A DNA stretch of 64,000 nucleotides from a virus: positions 1 through 64,000 of the IMG/VR virus record IMGVR_UViG_3300010883_007299; one strand, written 5' to 3'. Position 1 is the stretch's first letter; the number at the start of each line of letters is the position of its first letter. This document shows, one piece after another, positions 35,195-42,402 of this stretch. The notes below the pieces were generated by a model. The model was not told where the DNA came from and ran no database searches. It saw nothing but the letters and a program-made list of their open reading frames with translations. A program made the translations under genes and the position numbers.

Positions 35195-35427
35195 TAGAAT
35201 GTTCCTCCATCAAAAAGGATTGTTCCTGAAGAATCTAAAACTGTATAATCAACATCAGTAATTAAGTCTTTTAATTCCCAACTATCTGATGTTGAATTAT
35301 AAAAAATAACTTTTCCATTCTGGGCCGCTGATAGTGTTCCAAAATTTGAATCGGTCAGTGTTCTCAATTTTAATTGAGATTTCACCACCTTCGCTTTTAA
35401 AGTAGTCCCACTTGAACTAATAGCCAT
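35194..35427 (-). CDS. Small putative virion protein
   Basis: This 77-residue protein contains LKLRTLTDSNFGTLSAAQNGKVIFYNSTSDSWEL, a pattern like the short beta N-terminal segments of phage fibre proteins. It has no named family that I recognise. It is the gene immediately before the giant fibre, sharing a base overlap at 35194, so it is probably a fibre-associated structural protein. Confidence 0.65.
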   Translation of the reverse strand: MAISSSGTTLKAKVVKSQLKLRTLTDSNFGTLSAAQNGKVIFYNSTSDSWELKDLITDVDYTVLDSSGTILFDGGTF

Positions 35428-35439
35428 TTATAACTCCCT

Positions 35440-35793
35440 CTACACTCTAGAAACGGAAGGCAATACTGTTAATCTTCCCTCTAAAGTTCTTGTTTTATTT
35501 CCCGCGGCATCGGTTAATTGTAAGTCCCAAACAAATCTCCCATCTTTAAGGGTTCCTGTTTGAACGTCAGTCAATTCAAGAGCTATCTTACCACTAGTCC
35601 TGTCTGCCGTAAAGGCAACAGTAAATGTTTCCGAAACACTACCAGAACCGTAGCGTTTCCTTATTTGTGCAAGAGCCGTATATCCAGTTAAGTCTAGTGT
35701 GGTAAGATTACCATCCGCATCTTCATTGGTTAGTTCTACAGTAACCGTAAAATCTGCATTAGCTTCAACTAGCAAGTTATTAATTAATGCCAT
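35440..35793 (-). CDS. Putative virion protein with Ig-like pattern
   Basis: This 117-residue protein is beta-predicted: DFTVTVELTNEDADGNLTTLDLTGYTALAQIRK, then KIALELTDVQTGTLKDGRFVWDLQLTDAAGNKTRTLEGRLTVLPSVSR. The order resembles the N-terminal domain of phage baseplate/upper fibre (BppU-like) proteins, where D.TGYTA.AQIRK is typical. Its late promoter lies in a hairpin 25 bases upstream. A structural role is likely. Confidence 0.68.
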   Translation of the reverse strand: MALINNLLVEANADFTVTVELTNEDADGNLTTLDLTGYTALAQIRKRYGSGSVSETFTVAFTADRTSGKIALELTDVQTGTLKDGRFVWDLQLTDAAGNKTRTLEGRLTVLPSVSRV

Positions 35794-35802
35794 ATAAACT
35801 CC

Positions 35803-35832
35803 GATCTTTTATACTCCTATTTATAAAAGATC
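35803..35832 (-). promoter_or_regulatory. Hairpin with embedded late promoter TATAAATA
   Basis: GATCTTTTAT and ATAAAAGATC form a perfect 10-bp inverted repeat with a 10-base loop, starting at the stop of the hydroxylase-like gene. The minus-strand TATAAATA (35825-35818) spans arm and loop. It may end one transcript and start the next. GGAG follows for the 117-residue gene. Confidence 0.7.
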
Positions 35833-36430
35833 AGAAGTTATAGCCCAATATTCCCGCCACAATATGCACTCTATTTTGTTCACCACCATTAAAAAAGTTG
35901 TGATATACCGTATTATTTGTGATCCAAACAGAACCATCGGCCGGCATATGTCTACATTCATCACCAATTACCATACGGCAACCTAGATTAGTAACAATAG
36001 GAACGTGCAAACGTGGTTCAGGATCCCTATGCCAACTCAAACAAGACCTAGGTTGTTTCAATAACAAACGAACTCTACCTAGTTTAAAGCGACTGGTTAA
36101 CGTTTCATATACTTCTTTAAAATAAGTATTTTCATACTTGGGGATAAATTCTGTGTAAAGATGTTCTTCTACATAGACATCTCTTTCTACTTCTTTGCCA
36201 TCGGAGTCTGGAATAGTCCAATACTTAGCTCGTATTTTATTTCCTTCTACGGAACTTGGATCTCCGGGAATTCTATTTAATGGTATAGCACCAAAGTTAG
36301 TTACACCTGGGGTCTCAAACTGTTGTTTAGATAACACATCCGTTAGAGCACCTTGCAACTTAGCTATATCAAATTTGAAATCGAACAGATGATGATAATT
36401 ACCATAATCTATATAAGTTTCTATATTCAT
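35831..36430 (-). CDS. Aspartyl/asparaginyl beta-hydroxylase-like 2OG oxygenase
   Basis: This 199-residue protein has iron-binding LSWHRDPEPRLHVP (H134, D136) and a distal histidine in NNTVYHNFFNGG (H177). NRVHIVAGI follows, with R187 for 2-oxoglutarate. This order matches the AspH family (PF05118), repeatedly seen in marine T4-like phages. The substrate is unknown; a fibre or host surface protein is possible from its position. A GATAAATA element and a palindromic leader precede it. Confidence 0.82.
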   Translation of the reverse strand: MNIETYIDYGNYHHLFDFKFDIAKLQGALTDVLSKQQFETPGVTNFGAIPLNRIPGDPSSVEGNKIRAKYWTIPDSDGKEVERDVYVEEHLYTEFIPKYENTYFKEVYETLTSRFKLGRVRLLLKQPRSCLSWHRDPEPRLHVPIVTNLGCRMVIGDECRHMPADGSVWITNNTVYHNFFNGGEQNRVHIVAGILGYNF

Positions 36431-36436
36431 TTTAGT

Positions 36437-36460
36437 GTTCCTTTAAAGGAACTATTTATC
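36437..36460 (-). promoter_or_regulatory. Late promoter element GATAAATA with palindromic leader
   Basis: GATAAATA (36460-36453) is directly followed by the perfect 16-base palindrome GTTCCTTTAAAGGAAC (36452-36437). This includes the AAAGGA Shine-Dalgarno sequence of the hydroxylase-like gene. Pairing of the arms would hide the Shine-Dalgarno sequence, so local structure may tune translation. Confidence 0.55.
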
Positions 36461-36464
36461 TAAA

Positions 36465-37280
36465 TTATACATCCAATCCTTCTCTTAACTTCTGAGCCAT
36501 ATCCCAACCACCAAAAGGTCTTTCTAATTCAATGATACCTGAATGTTTACCATCTTCAAACATTTCAGCTTTAAATATCATTTCTGTTGCATGGCCTGCT
36601 AATGCGGTGTGGCAATCTCCACCTATTTCTACTAATAGTTCCCTTTCCATTAAAGCATTAAGCCATGTCTCATAGTGATTAAATTTAATCATTTCATGTT
36701 TCCGATTTTGGTCATCTTCTCTAACTTGTATTGCAATAATGCCTTGACATATAGCAGGGATGGTATCTAAAGGTTTTTGTCCCACATCTATATTCAACAA
36801 ATTTAATCCAGCTGAAGCCAACACGATAGCATCATATTCTCCATCTCGCCACTTATCTATTCTAGTTTCAACATTACCTCTAATGTCTTTTACTTCAACA
36901 TCTTTAAACTTATTTTTTATTTGAGCCTTACGTCGAGGCGAACTTGTACCTACAACACAACCAGGAGTAATTTCTCCTATTAAACAATCTGTAGGATCAT
37001 TTCTCGGCAATACTGCCACAACAAGCAAACCTTCAGTTTTTTCGCTAGGCATATCCTTAAAACTATGAACTGCCACATCTATATTTTCATTCAACAATTC
37101 TTTTTCAACAGCATTACAAAATACAGCCTTGCCACCCATTTCCGCTATAGGAGTCTTTTGATCTTCATCACCCTCTGTAGTTATAATCTCACGGTCAAAT
37201 GACATCGCTGCCGTTTTCTCAAACAAATCTACTTGTGCTAAAGACAAAGCACTGCCTCTCGATCCTACTATCATTTCCAC
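36465..37280 (-). CDS. hemC: Hydroxymethylbilane synthase (porphobilinogen deaminase), HemC
   Basis: This enzyme joins four porphobilinogens into hydroxymethylbilane. The 271-residue product has VGSRGSALSLAQV at the N-terminus, GGKAVF (49-54), AVHSFKDMP with catalytic D76, GTSSPRRKAQ (111-120), RGNVETR (135-140) and AICQG in the PAVGQG position. GGDC places C223 at the dipyrromethane-cofactor cysteine. Catalytic residues are intact; the length is slightly under the usual 300-320. AGAGGTG precedes the ATG. It is the last gene of the tetrapyrrole operon. Confidence 0.93.
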   Translation of the reverse strand: MEMIVGSRGSALSLAQVDLFEKTAAMSFDREIITTEGDEDQKTPIAEMGGKAVFCNAVEKELLNENIDVAVHSFKDMPSEKTEGLLVVAVLPRNDPTDCLIGEITPGCVVGTSSPRRKAQIKNKFKDVEVKDIRGNVETRIDKWRDGEYDAIVLASAGLNLLNIDVGQKPLDTIPAICQGIIAIQVREDDQNRKHEMIKFNHYETWLNALMERELLVEIGGDCHTALAGHATEMIFKAEMFEDGKHSGIIELERPFGGWDMAQKLREGLDV

Positions 37281-37311
37281 TTCACCTCTTTGTTATCTAG
37301 TTTCGTAATTA

Positions 37312-38265
37312 TCATTGAAATCTTTTCCTAATAGTATCAATAAAAAGATGTACATTTGCTTCAGGAGTTTCTTTATCTATACCATGTCCTAAACCACATA
37401 CCCAACCGAGTCTATTTCGTAGTTGCATATAATCACAAAACGTATCAATTTTTTCTCGCAGTTCTTTTTTAGGTAACAGTAAATACTTTTCTTTAAAGTT
37501 ACCCTGTACAAATCCCTTATCACGACTCATCAATACTTTAGACATACTTTGAGATCCATCTATACCAACACCGCCCCAAGGATAATGAGTTGCTTTTAAA
37601 ATATCTCTATTCTTACAGTAGTATCCAACATTATCTCCCACTAAAGGTTTCAATAAAGGTATGTACTTCTTTTCCCAAAACCATTGGTTCATTATATCTA
37701 AAGTACTATCAAATATCATTACCTTTTCAGCACCCGCTTCTAATTGTAAATCTATATTTGCTTTCAATATAGGCACCATAATATTTTCTAACCATTCTAA
37801 AGGTTTGTCTTGAATACCTGGAACAAACGTTCTTTTCATTAACTGTGCCGTTATAGTATAAGGCCCACCAACAAATCCTATTAAACTTACATTGTTATCT
37901 AATCTTTCTCTAGTTGCTTTTATTACATCAGCTTGAAATTTCATATGTTCAATAGCTTTTTGAACATTGCCGTGTATGCTGCCACCAGTAAATTTAGGAC
38001 CTGGATCAAATTGTAATTCCATTCCCAATCCTTCCAATACAAACAATATATCAGAAAACATAATAGCAACATCTAGATCAAACTCCTTTACTGGGCCACA
38101 AGCTACCTCAGCAGCAAGCTCAGGAGTTTTACATAGTTGTTCAAATGTATATGTTTTTTTTAGTTCTTTGTAATGAGTATGATATCTTCCTGCTTGACGC
38201 ATATACCATATAGGGGGTGTGTTTTGTTCGATTCGTTCACAAGCATTATAAAAAGTTTTATTCAT
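37312..38265 (-). CDS. hemE: Uroporphyrinogen decarboxylase, HemE
   Basis: This enzyme decarboxylates uroporphyrinogen III to coproporphyrinogen III. The 317-residue product has PPIWYMRQAGRYHTHYKEL (R23 and R27, the propionate-binding arginines), AIMFSDILF with catalytic-type D72, IFDSTLD and GLGHGIDKETP. One oddity: by hand alignment, the family Tyr in the PWTLxTY motif (human Y164) is replaced by Gln141 in PYTITAQ. Length is a little under the typical 340-360. The ATG overlaps the bilin reductase stop by four bases. Confidence 0.92.
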   Translation of the reverse strand: MNKTFYNACERIEQNTPPIWYMRQAGRYHTHYKELKKTYTFEQLCKTPELAAEVACGPVKEFDLDVAIMFSDILFVLEGLGMELQFDPGPKFTGGSIHGNVQKAIEHMKFQADVIKATRERLDNNVSLIGFVGGPYTITAQLMKRTFVPGIQDKPLEWLENIMVPILKANIDLQLEAGAEKVMIFDSTLDIMNQWFWEKKYIPLLKPLVGDNVGYYCKNRDILKATHYPWGGVGIDGSQSMSKVLMSRDKGFVQGNFKEKYLLLPKKELREKIDTFCDYMQLRNRLGWVCGLGHGIDKETPEANVHLFIDTIRKRFQ

Positions 38266-38942
38266 AGTTCTACTTTAGGAAAAAGCATATCAGAACAAAA
38301 TAAGTCTACATCATTTTCGTCTAGACCTAAAGACTTCATTACCCTTGGTGTATGTGGGTTCTGTCTTTGGTTATCACAATAATAATTTTGACGTTCTAAT
38401 ACTTCTTCCTTATCTCCGTCCCCATGTGTTTCAGTCACATGGTCAAAATAATAATTAAGGTTTTTTAATGTTAGTTGTATAATATCTAAAGACTCTCCTT
38501 CCGTCTTTACATTACTAGCAGCAATCATAGAAGGAGAAAATATATTTAAAGCCCATTCTGGCAACTCTCTCCTTTTAGTAGGAATAAAATCTTCTACTGA
38601 TTCAGCAAACCACTGTATCATAAAATGATTCTTATCCACTGTTGCAGAAAAGTCGTGAAATGCTCCAGTAAACTTTCTTTGGCCAGATATAACATCAAAG
38701 CCAAAAATAGGACTGGTGTTAGTTAGATCAGGAAAAATGCAAACGTGCATCATCCATAATTTCTTTGTATCACGAACATCCACAACATCTATATGGCAAC
38801 GTCTGGTCGATTCGGTTTGCCATACTCTATTCATCCATCCAGATTGGTTAAAATGATCCATACCAGGTTCAAAAATTTCAACACCCACATCATTAAATTT
38901 TCTTATAAATTCATTCTGTAAGTTAATAAGATTATCCCACAT
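38262..38942 (-). CDS. pcyX: Ferredoxin-dependent bilin reductase (PcyA/PcyX-like)
   Basis: This 226-residue protein has the FDBR core: MMHVCIFPD with H66, PIFGFDVISG with D83, then AFHDFSAT. It ends with a YCDNQRQNPHTPRVMKSL helix and DMLFP. The H/D pair is 17 residues apart, as in PcyA (H88/D105). PebA, PebB and PebS have Asn in the His position. Viral PcyX enzymes keep the pair but make phycoerythrobilin from biliverdin. Product cannot be read from sequence, so the symbol is tentative. It follows heme oxygenase by four bases, fitting direct use of biliverdin. Ferredoxin would come from host or phage. Confidence 0.85.
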   Translation of the reverse strand: MWDNLINLQNEFIRKFNDVGVEIFEPGMDHFNQSGWMNRVWQTESTRRCHIDVVDVRDTKKLWMMHVCIFPDLTNTSPIFGFDVISGQRKFTGAFHDFSATVDKNHFMIQWFAESVEDFIPTKRRELPEWALNIFSPSMIAASNVKTEGESLDIIQLTLKNLNYYFDHVTETHGDGDKEEVLERQNYYCDNQRQNPHTPRVMKSLGLDENDVDLFCSDMLFPKVEL

Positions 38943-38946
38943 CTAT

Positions 38947-39564
38947 CTAACTCGATGGATCTAAATCATTGCCCATCATAAGTTGTGAATGGGTGTCTTG
39001 CCAATCTTTAAGTTCATCAAACAAAGATTGTGCAAACATAAAACTCATTCTAGCTTCAGATTCCATATTATCATTCAATCTAGATTCAAGTTCTTTTATA
39101 GATTTTTTAAGATCAACAAAATCAAATACTGTTGCTTTACCTGGCACCAAATCTTTAATCATCTGACCACCATATAGATCACCACCATGTCTCACATAGA
39201 TATGAGCCATAAGTTTATCATCATCATTATTGATTCTCATAATTCTATCAATGTGGCTTCTAGTTGAAACGAATGTGGGAGGTTCTGCTTCCATATCTTC
39301 TTCGTAGATTTCATCCCACAATTCCAAATAATCATTATAAAGTCTGATAGCTCTACAAGTATCTGGGTCAATAAGATTTCTCTCAACAGCAAATCTTTCC
39401 ATCACATCGTATATTAAATGTAGATTAAAACAATATACGGCATAGACTTCAGCATCCATACCTTTTACTAATGTCATTGCCATGGGGTGTCGTTCTGTTT
39501 CCATGTGTATATCTCTAAGAGATGTCCGCAGGTTATCAGTACGCTCTGATTTAATATCATTCAT
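38947..39564 (-). CDS. ho1: Heme oxygenase (HO-1 type)
   Basis: This enzyme opens heme to biliverdin, CO and iron. From the ATG at 39564 (GGAGG about nine bases upstream) the product has 205 residues. SLRDIHMETE carries the proximal heme ligand H20, LMAHIYVRHGGDLYGGQMI (118-136) is the distal helix with the GDLxGGQ signature, and the rest is helical. An in-frame start 11 codons earlier lies in the hairpin and is unlikely. It is the first gene of the operon HO - bilin reductase - hemE - hemC. Confidence 0.92.
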   Translation of the reverse strand: MNDIKSERTDNLRTSLRDIHMETERHPMAMTLVKGMDAEVYAVYCFNLHLIYDVMERFAVERNLIDPDTCRAIRLYNDYLELWDEIYEEDMEAEPPTFVSTRSHIDRIMRINNDDDKLMAHIYVRHGGDLYGGQMIKDLVPGKATVFDFVDLKKSIKELESRLNDNMESEARMSFMFAQSLFDELKDWQDTHSQLMMGNDLDPSS

Positions 39565-39583
39565 TATGTAATACCTCCACCAA

Positions 39584-39621
39584 TATTTATCGGGCAATAT
39601 CCAGAAGGATATTACCCGATA
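39584..39621 (-). promoter_or_regulatory. 15-bp hairpin and late promoter GATAAATA before the tetrapyrrole operon
   Basis: TATCGGGTAATATCC / GGATATTGCCCGATA (minus strand, one G-T pair) forms a 15-bp stem with a TTCT loop, after the RCC1 gene's stop. The 3' arm runs into GATAAATA (39591-39584), whose start site would be near 39577, just before the GGAGG of heme oxygenase. It probably insulates the fibre gene from the operon and gives late expression. Confidence 0.7.
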
Positions 39622-39642
39622 ATCAAAAGAAATAAAATGTGA

Positions 39643-41907
39643 TTAGTCTGTAGGACCAGAGTGCATACAGTAAACATCACGGTGGTTATCATTTCTATTC
39701 CATTGGAACCAACTGTAATGATAACAACTTCTGTTAGTTCTATCATACCCAGCCCACATGACCTTACCTCTATCATCTAGGTAAGCCATATTGGGATAGT
39801 GTCCAGAACCAAAAGCCATTAGATTAACAAGTCTAGTACCTGACGGCCAAAAAGACTTTCTCTTATTCTCAAAGTTCAAGCCTTCAAATCCTGCATCGGA
39901 CGTTGCCGGCCAGTTATGACTGTTCCAACCAGTATCATTTCCACCATGTTGAAACCATCGAGAAGTATAACCATCTTCGCCTCTACCACCAGAATATATA
40001 GAACCATTATAATCCAAATACATCGGGTCACTATACTGGTATGAAGCATCACCACGATCCGAGTTCCATCCAGAAACCCATTTAACGTGTTGTGGACCTT
40101 TAATCATTGTAAACATATTCTGAATACCACCAGAAGTATACCAGTAGTTATTTGCTGTGACAGAACTACCTCTACCACCGTTTGCATAGCCACCATTCAT
40201 TTCCCAAGTAGCACCTGTACTCTTCTGTCGCATGGCGATCCAATCATCTTCGTTATCACCTCCGATCCAGAACTCATCAACATCTCCGTTCGGTCGGAAG
40301 TTCAATTTCTTAAATGATCCAAACTGGTGAGCTCCTTGATAACCAATCGGCGCCCAACCTGGCCAGTAACTCTGATCTTCATAACCACAAGCCCATAGCC
40401 AACCATCATTGGTTAAGATCCATGTTGAACCCCAGGTGTTGCCATCCATGACAGCAAACTGTTTGATTCCACCATAGTCATTCCAATCAATACCAACTCG
40501 TCTTGGATTGTAGGTGTGATATGTACCATTTCTATGACCAAGTCCTAATTCACCGTTATAGTTGTGACCCCAGGACCATAAGAAACCTTCTTCATCCATT
40601 GCATAGAATCTACCTTGTGTCGCACCGCCGGACCATATATCAATAATCATCTTACCATCAAACATTGATTGCGGAATCCGGAAAGGACGATTAAAATGTG
40701 AACTATACCAACCCCAAGGCCAAACAGATGTTCCAGTTTGGTTACCAACAACTTCTCTGGTACCCATTGTAAAGTCTAGACCATCTGGACCTAAAGAAGT
40801 AGTACCTGACCAGTTGCCATCATTCTTAACGTGTGGGTTACCAAAACCAAGTTGACCTTCGTTATTGTATCCCCACATCCAAACAGAACCATCTTCACCG
40901 ATAGCACCGGTTGAAGTTGAACCTGTATCTGTAGCAGAACCAGTATTAGTAACTTTAACAATCTTCGTTTGGTTAAAAGTTTTAGTAGGATTACCAAGCC
41001 AATCAGTTGTATCGTTAGCTGTGACTCTTTCTGTCCATGGTCTGGAACTTGTATGCCAAGATCCCATCTGACCATGTCCATTATATCCTGCAGAATAAAC
41101 TTCACCATTATTCATTACGAAATAAGAAGTATCATGTCCATTTACTATTTGCATAGTACGAGGACATTCTCCATCAGGAGTAGGTAATCCTTTATCATCT
41201 GTATAGGTGTTAGGATTAAAACTGGAACAATCAGAACTCATCAACCAATCTGTGAATGTAAATCCTGTATATCTGTGTTTACCATAACCATGGCCACCGA
41301 TCTGACTTTCTCCAAGTCCAGATTTGGATCCGTTATCATCTCCACCAATATGCATTACTGTTCCATCGGAACAAAGAGCCATACAATCGTGATACCATTG
41401 ATGTTGGAAAGACCTAGCATCAATACCCATATTGTATCTCCAACCTAATGGGGCGAAGCCGGCAAAAGTAATAACTTCGTGACGACCATCTCTGCCACGA
41501 CGAGATTCAAATACCTTTGTCCAATACTCTGATTCTTCAACCCAAGTATTTCTAAACCTAGTCTGTTTAATACACTGGTAAAATTTACCATTTGCTTTAC
41601 AGAATTCACCAGGCTCATATTGGCGATGGTAGTCCCAAAGCGCACAATCAGGTGCACCTCTCATGTGTAGTGCCCAGTAAGTTCTATTATCTGGACGATA
41701 ACTTCTTTGGACTGCTTCTGGATGTTCAAACGCATAGTTAGTTGTATTAACTGTACCCTCATTGTAGATTACAAAGTCTACAGGACAGTCCCTAATACAA
41801 CGATAACTCTTACCGTGCCACTGTACAACATCATTCTTGCTGTAAGCTTTACGAGGTCGCCATCTAGATTTCCAATTAAGTCTTAATTTACTAGTGTCTA
41901 AAGCCAT
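39643..41907 (-). CDS. RCC1-repeat (beta-propeller) virion protein A
   Basis: This 754-residue protein begins with one carbohydrate-binding-like module (LNWKSRWRPRKAYSKNDVVQWHGKSYRCI) and a partial second. It then has about six or seven RCC1-type units, such as NNGEVYSAGYNGHGQMG, EDGSVWMWGYNNEGQLGFG and EEGFLWSWGHNYNGELGLG. A seven-bladed propeller is predicted. It is extremely rich in Trp, Gly, Tyr and Asn. It is paralogous to the genes at 42403-45168 and 45192-47786. Receptor-binding or fibre-tip function is inferred from neighbours. Confidence 0.82.
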   Translation of the reverse strand: MALDTSKLRLNWKSRWRPRKAYSKNDVVQWHGKSYRCIRDCPVDFVIYNEGTVNTTNYAFEHPEAVQRSYRPDNRTYWALHMRGAPDCALWDYHRQYEPGEFCKANGKFYQCIKQTRFRNTWVEESEYWTKVFESRRGRDGRHEVITFAGFAPLGWRYNMGIDARSFQHQWYHDCMALCSDGTVMHIGGDDNGSKSGLGESQIGGHGYGKHRYTGFTFTDWLMSSDCSSFNPNTYTDDKGLPTPDGECPRTMQIVNGHDTSYFVMNNGEVYSAGYNGHGQMGSWHTSSRPWTERVTANDTTDWLGNPTKTFNQTKIVKVTNTGSATDTGSTSTGAIGEDGSVWMWGYNNEGQLGFGNPHVKNDGNWSGTTSLGPDGLDFTMGTREVVGNQTGTSVWPWGWYSSHFNRPFRIPQSMFDGKMIIDIWSGGATQGRFYAMDEEGFLWSWGHNYNGELGLGHRNGTYHTYNPRRVGIDWNDYGGIKQFAVMDGNTWGSTWILTNDGWLWACGYEDQSYWPGWAPIGYQGAHQFGSFKKLNFRPNGDVDEFWIGGDNEDDWIAMRQKSTGATWEMNGGYANGGRGSSVTANNYWYTSGGIQNMFTMIKGPQHVKWVSGWNSDRGDASYQYSDPMYLDYNGSIYSGGRGEDGYTSRWFQHGGNDTGWNSHNWPATSDAGFEGLNFENKRKSFWPSGTRLVNLMAFGSGHYPNMAYLDDRGKVMWAGYDRTNRSCYHYSWFQWNRNDNHRDVYCMHSGPTD

Positions 41908-41934
41908 TTGCTTATTACCTTAATTTAATTTGTT

Positions 41935-42348
41935 TTAGAATCCAAGCGCTGTAATGTGAGCTGCTTTATCTGTTTCTACTTGTGCCAAGCCATCAACAAT
42001 TGCCGTTGTTCCCGCAGAAACACCAGCCAGGATTTCAACTTGTGATTTGCCAGTCATAAAAGCATCTTCCATTGCTTGTAGTTCCTGCCTTAACTGACCT
42101 TGTGACATTGCCTCAACCTTGACTGCATCAAGGACTGCTTGATCGTCTGCTACTCCCTTATCATATACTTTAACTTCGTAGTCTCCCTGAGGCGCCACTA
42201 CAGTTACATTACTGTCATCGTAAGAAAAGAACTCTTTGTCATCATATGATAACAAGAAAACAGGTGTATCAGCTACATCAGAATACGCAGGTTGCACATA
42301 ATCGTTATTGAGGGCAGTAGCCTTGTGACTATAAATTTTCGCTGCCAT
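41935..42348 (-). CDS. Unknown putative virion protein
   Basis: This 137-residue protein is not recognised. The N-terminal half is beta-rich with FLLSYDDKEFFSYDD. The C-terminal half is helical (AVKVEAMSQGQLRQELQAMEDAFMTGKSQVEILAGV). It lies between two RCC1-repeat genes and has its own TATAAATA and GGAG, so it may be a fibre connector or assembly protein. Confidence 0.6.
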   Translation of the reverse strand: MAAKIYSHKATALNNDYVQPAYSDVADTPVFLLSYDDKEFFSYDDSNVTVVAPQGDYEVKVYDKGVADDQAVLDAVKVEAMSQGQLRQELQAMEDAFMTGKSQVEILAGVSAGTTAIVDGLAQVETDKAAHITALGF

Positions 42349-42391
42349 TTTATTTTATCTCCGTTATAAAAAATATTTTGTTTTGTTGTAC

Positions 42392-42399
42392 TATTTATA
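42392..42399 (-). promoter_or_regulatory. Late promoter element TATAAATA within the RCC1 cluster
   Basis: An exact minus-strand TATAAATA, 43 bases upstream of the ATG at 42348, in the gap after the second RCC1 gene. It serves the 137-residue gene and RCC1 protein A. Confidence 0.65.
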
Positions 42400-42402
42400 T
42401 AG

